From Pseudomonas sp. AL03 (GTDB lineage Bacteria > Pseudomonadota > Gammaproteobacteria > Pseudomonadales > Pseudomonadaceae), in assembly GCF_029960815.1 (NCBI RefSeq), contig NZ_JASBRE010000004.1:124001-188000 (forward strand): a DNA stretch of 64,000 nucleotides. Direction: 5' to 3'. How positions within the stretch are numbered: the first letter of the stretch is position 1; each line of letters starts with the position of its first letter. The position numbers were made by a program, and so were the translations under genes. This document shows positions 38,242 through 47,678 of this stretch, in pieces. A model generated the notes under the pieces. It saw only the letters and a program-made list of their open reading frames with translations, was not told the origin of the DNA and did not search any database.

Positions 38242-39762
38242 CTAGCCATCGAAATCACCCAAGTTGATATTCAGGCGCCCGAGGCGATACAGCAGCGTGC
38301 GGCGTGGCAGACCGAGTTCGCGGGCCGCGAGGGTCTGGTTGCCATCGTTTTTGCGCAGGCAATCGAGCAGCAGACTGCGCTCGACCTGCTCCAGGCGTTC
38401 GCGCAGGTTCAGGCCGCTGCTGTCTTCCGGCATGGCGTGCATGCGCAGAGAGAAATGCTCGGCCAATAACTCACCGCCCTCGCACAGCAATACCGCGCGT
38501 TCGACCAGGCCTTTGAGTTCACGCACGTTACCGGGGAAGGCATAACCGGACAGGTGATCCAGCGCCGCATCGGACCAGCGCACCGCATCGCGCTGCAAGA
38601 ACGAGCAAGCCTTGTCGGCGAAGTGCCGTGCGAGGTCGAGGATGTCGCCTTCGCGCTGGCGCAACGCCGGCAATTCGATCGGGAATTGCGCGAGGCGGTA
38701 GTACAAGTCCTCGCGGAATCTGCCTTCACTGACCAGCACCGACAAATCCCGGTGAGTCGCGGCGATGATGCGCACGTCGATCTTGTGGGTGTCGTTGGAA
38801 CCCAGCGGGCGGATCTCGCCTTCCTGCAGAACCCGCAACAGCTTGGCTTGCAGGGACAGTGGCATGTCGCCGATTTCATCCAGCAGCAAGGTGCCGCCGT
38901 TGGCCGCGTCGAACAGGCCGGCGCGATCTCGGTCGGCGCCGGTGAACGCACCTTTACGGTAGCCGAACAGTTCGCTTTCCAACAGGTTCTCGGGGAACGC
39001 CGCGCAGTTCTGCACGATGAACGCCTGGGAGTGTCGCGGGCCGCAATCGTGTATCGCCCGCGCGACCACTTCCTTGCCGGTGCCGGTTTCACCGCGCAGC
39101 AGCACGGTATAAGGGCTGTGCAGGACTTTGCTGATCAGCGAACAGGTCTGGCGCATGGCTGAACTCTTGCCGATCAAGCCGTAACCGCTGGCACTCGGGA
39201 CGCTGACCTTCGCCGGTCGTGCATCACCGGTCGGTTGACGCAAACGTTGCAGCAAATGCAGTTGGCCAAGGACGAACGAGCCCAGTTGACCGAGGGAATC
39301 AGCGAAGCCTTGCAGGTCGATGTGCCGGCGACTGGCACACAGCAACAAGCCTTCGACGGCCTTCCGCTGATTGACCAGCGGCACACACAACAGCGACTGC
39401 CAAGGCGTGGCCTGAGGCGGCAGAAAACTGGTTTCGTGCAGGCTGCCGCTCAGCTCGCTGAGGCACACCGCACGGTTCTGGCACAGGGCGAATTGCAACA
39501 GTTGCTCACCGTTGTAATCCGCCGGCAGGCTCGCCGCTTCCCGGGGCTGCAGGATGCCGTTCAGGCACTCGGCGTTCATTCCCAGGCACGTGTGGGTCGC
39601 GTCCAGCAGGTACAACTGCGTCAGCTCACAACCGCTGAGCGCGGCCAACCCGCGCACCAAGTCACCCAGCAGTGCCGCCCCGTCCGCCGCCCGCGACAAA
39701 CTGGCGAACTGCGCCAGCAAGGCTTCGGCATAGACCAGCGGTTGCGGCACTTGAGTGAACAT
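38242..39762 (-). CDS. sfa: sigma-54-dependent transcriptional activator (Sfa-type)
   Basis: A 506-residue enhancer-binding protein: an N-terminal GAF-like sensor (about 20-160), a central AAA+ domain with Walker A GETGTGKE, the sigma-54 contact motif GAFTGA and Walker B LLLDEIGD, and a C-terminal Fis-type helix-turn-helix ([18 protein letters not shown]). It would activate RpoN promoters of T6SS genes; candidates are noted before vgrG and tssA. ATG at 39762 is preferred (GAGGTG upstream) over an in-frame GTG at 39771. The GAF ligand is unknown. Confidence 0.94.
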   Translation of the reverse strand: MFTQVPQPLVYAEALLAQFASLSRAADGAALLGDLVRGLAALSGCELTQLYLLDATHTCLGMNAECLNGILQPREAASLPADYNGEQLLQFALCQNRAVCLSELSGSLHETSFLPPQATPWQSLLCVPLVNQRKAVEGLLLCASRRHIDLQGFADSLGQLGSFVLGQLHLLQRLRQPTGDARPAKVSVPSASGYGLIGKSSAMRQTCSLISKVLHSPYTVLLRGETGTGKEVVARAIHDCGPRHSQAFIVQNCAAFPENLLESELFGYRKGAFTGADRDRAGLFDAANGGTLLLDEIGDMPLSLQAKLLRVLQEGEIRPLGSNDTHKIDVRIIAATHRDLSVLVSEGRFREDLYYRLAQFPIELPALRQREGDILDLARHFADKACSFLQRDAVRWSDAALDHLSGYAFPGNVRELKGLVERAVLLCEGGELLAEHFSLRMHAMPEDSSGLNLRERLEQVERSLLLDCLRKNDGNQTLAARELGLPRRTLLYRLGRLNINLGDFDG

Positions 39763-39772
39763 CACACCCACC

Positions 39773-42427
39773 TCAGGCGAACTCGCAGGTCACGCTGGCG
39801 TTGCCGTCGAGCGTCGCGTGGACACGCTTGAGGCTTTCGCCTGTGGCCATCGCATCGAGCAAGCGGTCGGCCACCAGCGGCAGCACGTGCAGGTCGAGTA
39901 AATGGTCGATCAGGCGCGCGCCGCTGTCGCTCTGGGTGCAGCGTTCGGCCAAGTGATCGACGAGGTCCTGCGAGTAGGTGAAATCCAGCTGACGGCGGTT
40001 CAGGCGCTCGCCCAAACGATCGAGTTTGATTTCGATCAGCTCGCGCAGCACCGGGCCGCCCACCGGGTAGTAAGGCACCACGCGCATACGCGCCAGCAGC
40101 GCCGGTTTGAAGTGCTTGCTGAGGACCGGACGAATGGTTTCTTCGAGGACTTCGGCCGATGGGCGTGCGCCGTTTTCGCAGAGTTCGCTGATGCGGTCGC
40201 TGCCCAGGTTCGAGGTCATCAGGATCAGCGTGTTGCGGAAGTCGATCTCGCGCCCTTCCCCGTCGTTGGCCACGCCTTTGTCGAAGATTTGGTAGAACAG
40301 GTTGAGCACGTCCGGGTCGGCTTTCTCGACTTCATCGAGCAGGATGACGGAGTAAGGCTTCTGGCGCACGGCTTCGGTGAGCATGCCGCCTTCGCCGTAA
40401 CCAACGTAACCCGGCGGTGCACCGATCAGGCGCGAGACGGTGTGTTTTTCCTGGAACTCGGACATGTTGATGGTGGTGATGAAGCGATCACCGCCGTACA
40501 GCAAATCCGCCAGGGCCAATGCGGTTTCGGTCTTGCCGACGCCGCTCGGGCCGACCAGCAGGAACACGCCGACCGGTGCATCAGGTTTGTTCAGACCGGC
40601 AGCGGTGGCGCGCATCGAGCGATCCAGTGCGTGAACCGCTTGTTCCTGACCACGGATGCGCGTGCGCAAATCAGTCGCGAAGCTCGCGACCTTGGCATTG
40701 TGCTCGCGGGCCAGTTGCGCCAGCGGCACGCCGGTCCAGGCGCTGATCACTTCAGCCACCAGACGCGGGCAGACTTCGAAGCTCACCAGACGCTCTTTGA
40801 CCTGAGCCTCGGTCAGGGCGTGGTGGGTTTCGTTCAACGCAGCCTCCAGGGACGCGACGCTTTGCGCTTCGTCCCCTGACACTTCGAGGGTTTCGATCAC
40901 GGTGCCTTCGGCGTCTTCTTCAACCGTGACGGTTGGCTCGACGGAGGCGACTTCACGGGCCTTGGCCAGTTGCTGACGCAGGTCCAGCAGGCGCTCGGCC
41001 AGTTCTTTCTGTTCGCTCCAGAGGGTTTCCAGCGCGACCCTCTCATCTTCGGCTTCGGCCAGACGATCTTCCAAAGCGTCCAGTGCTTCGTTATCGATCA
41101 ACAGACCGGCCTCGGCATCGCGACGCAGGGCCTGACGCTGACGGCCACCTTCAGCCAGTTCGCCACGCAGACGCTCCAGGCTTTCCGGTGCGGCGGCAAG
41201 GCTGATGCGTACGCGGGCGCAGGCAGTGTCGAGCACATCGACGGCTTTGTCCGGCAGCTGACGGCCCGCGAGGTAGCGAGCGGACAACTCGGCCGCCGCA
41301 ACCACCGCGTCATCGCGCAGGTAGATGCCATGGCTCTGCTCGTAAACCTGAGCCAGGCCACGGAGGATGGTCACCGCTTCGCTGACGGTCGGTTCGTGCA
41401 GTTGCACCGGCTGGAAACGACGGGCCAGGGCCGGGTCTTTCTCGAAGTACTTCTTGTACTCCGCCCAGGTGGTGGCGGCGATGGTGCGCAATTCCCCACG
41501 GGCCAGGGCTGGCTTGAGCAGGTTAGCCGCGTCGGAACCGCCGGCATTACCGCCCGCACCGATCAGCGTGTGGGCTTCGTCGATGAACAGGATGATCGGT
41601 TTCGGCGAGGCTTTGACTTCGTCGATCACGCCTTTGAGGCGACGTTCGAACTCACCTTTGACGCTGGCGCCCGCCTGCAACAGGCCCATGTCCAGCGACA
41701 GCAGCTCGACGCCTTTCAAGACTTGCGGCACTTCACCGGCCGCAATGCGCGAAGCCAGGCCTTCGACGATGGCGGTTTTACCGACGCCGGCTTCACCGAC
41801 CACGATCGGGTTGTTTTTGCGGCGACGGGCAAGGATGTCGACCATCTGACGGATCGCGCCATCGCGGCACAACACCGGGTCAAGTTTGCCGTCGCGGGCC
41901 TGTTGGGTCAGGTTGTGGGTGAAGCGCTCCAGCAGCGATTCGCCGGGCACGGCCGTTTTACCCGTGGCCGGTTGCTCTTTTTGCGACAGGGTGAATTCTT
42001 TCAGGCGCTCGATATTTAGTTTGGCCAGCAACGGCTGGTAGCGGCTGCCGGCGTAGCGCATCGGATTGCGCAGCAACGCGAGGATCAACGCGGCTTGCTC
42101 GACTTGGCTTTGGCCCAGTTCAAGGTTGGCCACCAGCAACGCGTCTTGCAGCCACTGCACCAGTTCCGGGGCGAACACCGGGTTACGCGAGGCGCTGTGC
42201 TCGACCCGCGATTGCAGCGCGGCGCTCAGTTCACCGGCATCGACGTCGGCGTCTTGCAGCGCGCGTGCGAGCAGGCCTTGCGGGCGCTCCAGCAAGCCCA
42301 GCAACAAGTCTTCGACGAGGATCTTGCTGCCGCCACGGGCGACGCAGCGTTCGGCCGAACTTTCCAGATCACGACGGGTTTCGGCGTCCAGCGCCTGGAT
42401 AAGTTGTTGCAGGTCTACGTTGATCAT
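39773..42427 (-). CDS. tssH: T6SS sheath-disassembly AAA+ ATPase ClpV (TssH)
   Basis: An 884-residue Hsp100/Clp ATPase starting MINVDLQQLIQALD. An N-terminal ClpN domain (about 1-150, binds sheath protein TssC), then AAA1 with GEAGVGKT, a coiled-coil middle region (about 400-530) and AAA2 with GPSGVGKT; both Walker B motifs are present. It recycles contracted TssB/C sheaths. The middle region holds an acidic insertion (VEEDAEGTVIETLEVSGDE) that looks unusual. Ends ten bases before the activator gene. Confidence 0.96.
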   Translation of the reverse strand: MINVDLQQLIQALDAETRRDLESSAERCVARGGSKILVEDLLLGLLERPQGLLARALQDADVDAGELSAALQSRVEHSASRNPVFAPELVQWLQDALLVANLELGQSQVEQAALILALLRNPMRYAGSRYQPLLAKLNIERLKEFTLSQKEQPATGKTAVPGESLLERFTHNLTQQARDGKLDPVLCRDGAIRQMVDILARRRKNNPIVVGEAGVGKTAIVEGLASRIAAGEVPQVLKGVELLSLDMGLLQAGASVKGEFERRLKGVIDEVKASPKPIILFIDEAHTLIGAGGNAGGSDAANLLKPALARGELRTIAATTWAEYKKYFEKDPALARRFQPVQLHEPTVSEAVTILRGLAQVYEQSHGIYLRDDAVVAAAELSARYLAGRQLPDKAVDVLDTACARVRISLAAAPESLERLRGELAEGGRQRQALRRDAEAGLLIDNEALDALEDRLAEAEDERVALETLWSEQKELAERLLDLRQQLAKAREVASVEPTVTVEEDAEGTVIETLEVSGDEAQSVASLEAALNETHHALTEAQVKERLVSFEVCPRLVAEVISAWTGVPLAQLAREHNAKVASFATDLRTRIRGQEQAVHALDRSMRATAAGLNKPDAPVGVFLLVGPSGVGKTETALALADLLYGGDRFITTINMSEFQEKHTVSRLIGAPPGYVGYGEGGMLTEAVRQKPYSVILLDEVEKADPDVLNLFYQIFDKGVANDGEGREIDFRNTLILMTSNLGSDRISELCENGARPSAEVLEETIRPVLSKHFKPALLARMRVVPYYPVGGPVLRELIEIKLDRLGERLNRRQLDFTYSQDLVDHLAERCTQSDSGARLIDHLLDLHVLPLVADRLLDAMATGESLKRVHATLDGNASVTCEFA

Positions 42428-42440
42428 AGGTCTCACGTCC

Positions 42441-43448
42441 TTAATGAATTTTGCTGCCCAGAGTCACCACGCCGTCCGCTTTTTCGCGGCCGAGCCAACT
42501 GGTCCATCCCAGGCGACAAGCGTTCTGCTCACCGATGCGCAGTTCGCGGATTTCTTCCTGGCGCAGGACCAGGCGAATGTCGTAATCGAGCGGGTCACGC
42601 AGGGTGAACCGCACCAGCGCGCAGAGCGGCTGGTAGCCGAAACCGATCGGCAGGAATTCGTGAAAGCGTTGCCAGTCGAGCTCACGGATGTGAATGCGGA
42701 ATTTGCCGCTGCGGTCGCGCACGTGTTCGCCCAGCACCAGGTCTTCGCCAAGCAGGCTGTTGGCGCGGCCCAAACGATTGCGCTGCTCATCGAGAATTTC
42801 GACGCGACGCTCGATGCACTGCTCGATGGTCAGTTCGGCGTGTTTGAAGTAGTAACGCAGCACCGCTTCGATCAGCGCCGCCGAGTGCGCCCGCAAGCTG
42901 AGCAAACCGAGGTACGGCAGCAGGCGTTTCCAGTTCAGCTCCTGGGCCTTGCGGATCTCTTCGCCACCGAGGCCGATCAACGCAAACAGCTGCGAAGAAA
43001 ACGGGTCAAGGGCGCCGCTTTGGAAGCTCGCGCGGTAGCGGTACTTGCGCCAGATCGGCAGCATCAGCCGTTGCAGGCGATGGTGGAACAGGTCGAGAAA
43101 GTTGCGGGTCGGGTTGCCGTCTTCGCTATCGCCCAAGGCCTGTTCGCCGTAGAACGCCGGCAACGGCGAACCGGAACCGACCAGGCCGATCAGGTTGAAA
43201 CGCAAACGTGCACGCATCTGCCCGTGCTCTTCGAAAAACTCCACGCGATCGACATCACTGCTGGGGAAACCCAGGCTCGGATTGGCCTGGAATTCCAGCT
43301 GGTCGTACAGATCGTCTTCGCTCAGGTACGGGTGCGCCTCGCGCAGCCGGTCAACCACCAGCAGCACGGCCTGAAACAGCGAGTACTCGCGTATTACCCG
43401 GGTCAGCCCGCTTAAAGCAGGGGTTGCAGACCCATACGTGGTGTCCAT
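42441..43448 (-). CDS. tssG: T6SS baseplate protein TssG
   Basis: A 335-residue TssG (VasB/ImpH) protein with the LFQAVLLVVDRLREA start and GLVGSGSPLPAFYGEQAL block typical of the family. Part of the TssF2-TssG wedge. Its start overlaps the end of tssF by 37 bases; GGAGAGG precedes the ATG. Confidence 0.95.
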   Translation of the reverse strand: MDTTYGSATPALSGLTRVIREYSLFQAVLLVVDRLREAHPYLSEDDLYDQLEFQANPSLGFPSSDVDRVEFFEEHGQMRARLRFNLIGLVGSGSPLPAFYGEQALGDSEDGNPTRNFLDLFHHRLQRLMLPIWRKYRYRASFQSGALDPFSSQLFALIGLGGEEIRKAQELNWKRLLPYLGLLSLRAHSAALIEAVLRYYFKHAELTIEQCIERRVEILDEQRNRLGRANSLLGEDLVLGEHVRDRSGKFRIHIRELDWQRFHEFLPIGFGYQPLCALVRFTLRDPLDYDIRLVLRQEEIRELRIGEQNACRLGWTSWLGREKADGVVTLGSKIH

Positions 43449-45199
43449 TGGTACACCTCTCCCTGTGTGCTTTTTACCCGCAGCTCGTGGTACGAATTGA
43501 GACTGGCGTAAAGCGCGAAAAACTCGTTAAGAACCGAAGCGAACACGAACAGGTCGCCCTCTCCGATATACCCTTGCGGGTCGATGGTCAGCTCAGTGCG
43601 CAACCCGCGTACCGGCAACCCTCGGTGCAAGCGGTCGACGTGTTGGTGCTTGATCGACTTGAGCCCGCCCAGCAGACGCTTGCTGACTTTTTCCGCGTGT
43701 TGGTCGTAGTAGCGCGGCAGGTCGTAGGTTTCGAGAATCACCTTCAACGCATTGACGTCGGCCAGCGACAGATAGTTGAGCGACATGTTGCTGATCAGCT
43801 TCCAGAGGAAGTCACGGTTCAGCGGCGGCGCATAACTGGGAGTGGCCGGGGTGATGTTGCGAAAACTGAGAAACTCCGGCGTCTCTTCGCACGCCTGGCT
43901 GATGTCGCCGAGCTTGAGCTTGCGCGGCAGGTTCTGGTTGGTGCACATCAGCTCGATCGACAGGGTTTCATAGGCTTCGGTGTGGCGAATGCCGAAGCTC
44001 AAGTAAGTGTCGAGGCCGTCGTGCAACGGGGACGAACGCTGGCGGATGCTGTAGTGCGGCCGGCTGTTGGGCACGTCGAAACTCGGGTCGTGCTCAAACG
44101 ATTCGAACGGCACGTACTCTTGATAACCAAGGCCTCCGGGCTTCCATCCGGTGACGGTTTCCACGGAAAACACGCCGCAGTTTTCCAGGCCGTATTCGGC
44201 CGGCAGCAGCAAGTATTCGTCTTGTTTGCCGTCGAGGCGGATCGGCAACGCATCGTGTTTGAACAGATTGACGATCGGCGTGCAGTAGAGCTTCACGTTG
44301 TCCAGGGTCGGACGCAGACGCTGGATGCCGCTCTTGCGAATGTCGAAGCGCAATTCCAGGCCGCGCACCTGTTTGAGGGTGTCTTCCGGCAGCGCCTTGA
44401 GCAGGTCCAGACCGTTGATATCGACGAACAGGAATTTGTCCTGGAAAGCGAAATATTCCTGCAGGTAGCGATAGCCGCGGAAGGTGTTCAGCGGATACGG
44501 GATCAACGCTTCTTCTTCGGCAAAACCCACCGGCTGCACGCGGTCGCCAGGCATCTTGAACGCCATTGGCGTGTCGTTTACACCGTTGATCGGTTTGCCG
44601 GCACCGTCCAGCGGGACCAGTTCGATGCCTTCCAGGTTACGCAGCAGGCTCAGGTAAAGCATCTGGCTGATGTAACGCTCACCGGCAAAGTGCAGGCGCA
44701 GACGGCTCAGCGCCAGCTCCCCAAGGTGACCGTCAGCGCTCATCTCCAGGCGCAGGCTCAACAGCGACCCGTCGCCCTTCACCGAGTAATTCAGCGCAGC
44801 CAGATCCAGCGGCAAGACTTCGGTCGGGTAGCAGGTGCGGAACCGGCAACGTACGTCATCGATCGGCACACTCTCCACCGGCGTATCGCGCGCCACCATC
44901 AGCGCAGGACCCGATCGCTTCAACGGGTCGAACTGCAGAATGCTGAATGCCGGCAGCGGCCGCATGTAGTTGGGCCACAGCAGGTGCATCAGCGAGTGGC
45001 TGAGCTCCGGCAGTTCATCGTCGAGCTTCTGGCGCAGGCGCCCGGTCAGGAAGGCAAAACCTTCCAGCAACCGCTCCACATCCGGATCCCGCCCGGCCTG
45101 ACCCAGAAAAGGCGCCAACGCCGGGCTACGCTCGGCGAATCGACGACCCAACTGGCGAAGTGCGGTGAGTTCGCTTTGGTAGTAGTGGTTAAAGGACAC
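43412..45199 (-). CDS. tssF: T6SS baseplate protein TssF
   Basis: A 595-residue TssF (VasA/ImpG). The coding sequence begins with GTG at 45199 (VSFNHYYQSELTALRQLG), which matches the family's conserved first residues; in-frame codons upstream reach into tssE and do not look coding in this frame. An AGGTAA ribosome site precedes the GTG. It forms the wedge with TssG and TssE. Confidence 0.95.
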   Translation of the reverse strand: MSFNHYYQSELTALRQLGRRFAERSPALAPFLGQAGRDPDVERLLEGFAFLTGRLRQKLDDELPELSHSLMHLLWPNYMRPLPAFSILQFDPLKRSGPALMVARDTPVESVPIDDVRCRFRTCYPTEVLPLDLAALNYSVKGDGSLLSLRLEMSADGHLGELALSRLRLHFAGERYISQMLYLSLLRNLEGIELVPLDGAGKPINGVNDTPMAFKMPGDRVQPVGFAEEEALIPYPLNTFRGYRYLQEYFAFQDKFLFVDINGLDLLKALPEDTLKQVRGLELRFDIRKSGIQRLRPTLDNVKLYCTPIVNLFKHDALPIRLDGKQDEYLLLPAEYGLENCGVFSVETVTGWKPGGLGYQEYVPFESFEHDPSFDVPNSRPHYSIRQRSSPLHDGLDTYLSFGIRHTEAYETLSIELMCTNQNLPRKLKLGDISQACEETPEFLSFRNITPATPSYAPPLNRDFLWKLISNMSLNYLSLADVNALKVILETYDLPRYYDQHAEKVSKRLLGGLKSIKHQHVDRLHRGLPVRGLRTELTIDPQGYIGEGDLFVFASVLNEFFALYASLNSYHELRVKSTQGEVYQWTPRMGLQPLL

Positions 45200-45218
45200 G
45201 GGGGTTACCTGTAAGTCG

Positions 45219-45626
45219 TTAGCTGACGCTGACCTGACCGCTACCATCCAGGCGTGCGGCGAAACTGACCTGGCGTTTGAAACCATCAACTTCCAGCAAG
45301 CCTTCGATGCTGAAGGACAGGCGAAGCTGATCGTGGTCACGCGGCAGGGAAATGACACGCACATTGCTCAGGCGTGGCTCGTAGGCTTCGATGAAATTTT
45401 CGATGGCCAAGCGGGCCTGACTCAGGGAGTCGTGCAGGCTCAGACGCATGTCATTGAGATCGGGTAGCCCGTAGTCGGACAGCGTTTGCACGCTGCCCGC
45501 ACGGGTGCTGAGCATCTTGGCCAGATGGGCAGCCACGGACGCCATGGCGCAAACCTCGCGGCTCCAGCCGACGCGTTTGTCCGCGTCGCCACCCAGACGT
45601 TCGAAAAGGCTGCCGTATCCAGTCAT
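45219..45626 (-). CDS. tssE: T6SS baseplate protein TssE (gp25-like)
   Basis: A 135-residue homologue of phage T4 gp25 (lysozyme-like wedge protein without lysozyme activity). The MTGYGSLFERLGG start and SLSQARLAIENFIEAYEPRL helix are characteristic. It starts sheath polymerisation at the baseplate. Lies 12 bases after tssC. Confidence 0.95.
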   Translation of the reverse strand: MTGYGSLFERLGGDADKRVGWSREVCAMASVAAHLAKMLSTRAGSVQTLSDYGLPDLNDMRLSLHDSLSQARLAIENFIEAYEPRLSNVRVISLPRDHDQLRLSFSIEGLLEVDGFKRQVSFAARLDGSGQVSVS

Positions 45627-45638
45627 GAGTCGCTCCGC

Positions 45639-47114
45639 TTACTCTTTGTCCAGCTTGCCAACCAGCGACAGGGTGAAATCGGCACCCATGTACTTGAAGT
45701 GCGGGCGCACGTTCAGGCTGACGCGGTACCAGCCAGGCTCGCCTTCAACATCGCTGACGATGATCTGGGCAGCGCGCAGTGGACGACGGCCACGCACTTC
45801 GGCACTCGGGTTTTCCTGGTCGGCCACGTACTGGCGGATCCACTTGTTGAGTTCCAGCTCGAGGTCGGTACGTTCTTTCCACGAACCGAGCTGCTCGCGC
45901 TGCAGCACTTTCAAGTAGTGAGCCAGGCGGTTGACGATCATCATGTACGGCAGTTGGGTGCCGAGCTTGTAGTTCAGCTCTGCCGCTTTACCTTCAGCGC
46001 TGATGCCGAAGAATTTCGCCTTCTGCACCGAGCTGGCGGAGAAGAACGCCGCGTTGTCGCTGCCTTTGCGCATGGTCAGGGAGATGAAGCCTTCCTCGGC
46101 CAGTTCGTATTCACGACGGTCGCTAACCAGTACTTCGGTCGGAATCTTGGTTTCGATTTCGCCCATGCTTTCGAAGTGGTGCAACGGCAGGTCTTCAACC
46201 GCGCCACCGCTCTGCGGGCCGATGATGTTCGGGCACCAGCGGAATTTGGCGAAACTGTCGGTCAGCTTGGTGCCGAACGCGTAGGCGGTGTTGCCCCACA
46301 GGTAATGCTCGTGGCTGTTGGCGACGGTTTCTTTGTACACGAACGATTTGACCGGGTTTTCTTCCGGGTCGTACGGGTTACGCAGCAGGAAACGCGGCAC
46401 GGTCAGACCAACGTAACGAGAGTCTTCCGACTGGCGGAAGCTCTGCCATTTGGCGAATTGCGGGCCTTCGAAGTGATCTTTCAGATCCTTCAGGTCCGGC
46501 AGACCGGTGAAGCTTTCCAGGCCGAAGAATTTCGGGCCGGCCGCTGCGATGAACGGCGCGTGAGACATGCAGGCAACGCTGGAGACGTACTGCATCAGTT
46601 TCACGTCCGGCGAGCTTGGGGACATGAAGTAGTTGGCGATAATTGCGCCAACCGGCTGACCACCGAACTGGCCGTATTCAGCGGTGTAGATGTGCTTGTA
46701 CAGGCCAGACTGCATCACTTCCGGTGAATCGTCGAAATCGTCCAGCAGGTCTTCTTTGGAGACGTTGAGGATTTCGATCTTGATGTTTTCACGGAAGTTG
46801 GTGCGATCAACCAGCAACTGCAGACCACGCCACGACGACTCCAGGGACTGGAAAGTCGGGTGGTGCAGGATTTCGTCCATCTGGCGGCTGAGCTTGGCAT
46901 CGATCTCGGCGATCATGCGGTCAACCATGGCTTTTTTGACCGGCTCACCGTTGTTCTGCGGCTTGAGCAGCTCTTCGATGAACGCCGACACTCCGCGTTT
47001 GGCGATGTCATAGGCTTCGTCGTCCGGCGTCAGGCGGGTCTCGGCGATGATGCTGTCGAGAATGCTGTATTCGCCGTTCTCTTTGCTCTTTTGCAGTGCT
47101 GCGCTAATGCTCAT
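45639..47114 (-). CDS. tssC: T6SS contractile sheath large subunit TssC
   Basis: A 491-residue VipB/TssC sheath protein, usual length. The SSWRGLQLLVDRT, HAPFIAAAGPKFFGL and RLAHYLKVLQREQLGSW blocks are strongly conserved. Together with TssB it forms the contractile sheath. Preceded by AAGGAAG and 28 bases after tssB. Confidence 0.97.
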   Translation of the reverse strand: MSISAALQKSKENGEYSILDSIIAETRLTPDDEAYDIAKRGVSAFIEELLKPQNNGEPVKKAMVDRMIAEIDAKLSRQMDEILHHPTFQSLESSWRGLQLLVDRTNFRENIKIEILNVSKEDLLDDFDDSPEVMQSGLYKHIYTAEYGQFGGQPVGAIIANYFMSPSSPDVKLMQYVSSVACMSHAPFIAAAGPKFFGLESFTGLPDLKDLKDHFEGPQFAKWQSFRQSEDSRYVGLTVPRFLLRNPYDPEENPVKSFVYKETVANSHEHYLWGNTAYAFGTKLTDSFAKFRWCPNIIGPQSGGAVEDLPLHHFESMGEIETKIPTEVLVSDRREYELAEEGFISLTMRKGSDNAAFFSASSVQKAKFFGISAEGKAAELNYKLGTQLPYMMIVNRLAHYLKVLQREQLGSWKERTDLELELNKWIRQYVADQENPSAEVRGRRPLRAAQIIVSDVEGEPGWYRVSLNVRPHFKYMGADFTLSLVGKLDKE

Positions 47115-47142
47115 TGTGTTGGCTTCCTTGGCTGATGGAGAC

Positions 47143-47646
47143 TCAGGCGTCCTGGGCTGCGGCGTTCAGGCCCAGCTCACCCAGTACGCGACCGCGGGAT
47201 TCGTCGTCGGCGAGAACGCCTTCGATGGCTTTGCGGAACGCAGGCGCGTTACCCAGCGGGCCTTTGAGGGCCACCAGCGCGTCGCGCAGTTCCATCAGTT
47301 TTTTCAACTCAGGCACTTGCTCGACCAGGCTGGCCGGGTTGAAGTCCTTCATCGAGTTGACGCGCAGTTGCACGCCCAGCTCTTCAGTGCTGCCTTCTTC
47401 CTGAAGACGGTTCGGCACGTTCAACGTCAGGCTCAGCTCTTGCTTGGCCAGCACTTCGTCGAACGTCATTTTGTCGATGCTGATCGGCTTGCGATCTTCG
47501 ACTTTGCGTTCGTCCTTGCGGTGGGTGTAGTCACCGATTGCCAGTAGCTTCAACGGCAGTTCAATCTCTTCCTGTGCACCACCAGTGGCAGGTTTGAAAG
47601 TGACGTTGATGCGTTCCTTGGGGGCTACCGAGCCTTCTTTGGCCAT
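47143..47646 (-). CDS. tssB: T6SS contractile sheath small subunit TssB
   Basis: A 167-residue VipA/TssB protein starting MAKEGSVAPKERINV at 47646 behind AAGGAGAAAAGC. Conserved RINVTFKPATGGAQEE and NPASLVEQVPELKKL segments are present. Longer in-frame starts upstream have no ribosome site. Partner of TssC. Confidence 0.96.
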   Translation of the reverse strand: MAKEGSVAPKERINVTFKPATGGAQEEIELPLKLLAIGDYTHRKDERKVEDRKPISIDKMTFDEVLAKQELSLTLNVPNRLQEEGSTEELGVQLRVNSMKDFNPASLVEQVPELKKLMELRDALVALKGPLGNAPAFRKAIEGVLADDESRGRVLGELGLNAAAQDA

Positions 47647-47678
47647 GGCTTTTCTCCTTGCGGTTGTGGCCCTGGGGC

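Noticed and set aside
45200..45364. Longer tssF start upstream (in-frame from 45364)
   Set aside because: The extra 55 residues overlap tssE antisense-like in composition and do not fit the family, whose conserved start is VSFNHYYQSEL at the GTG.
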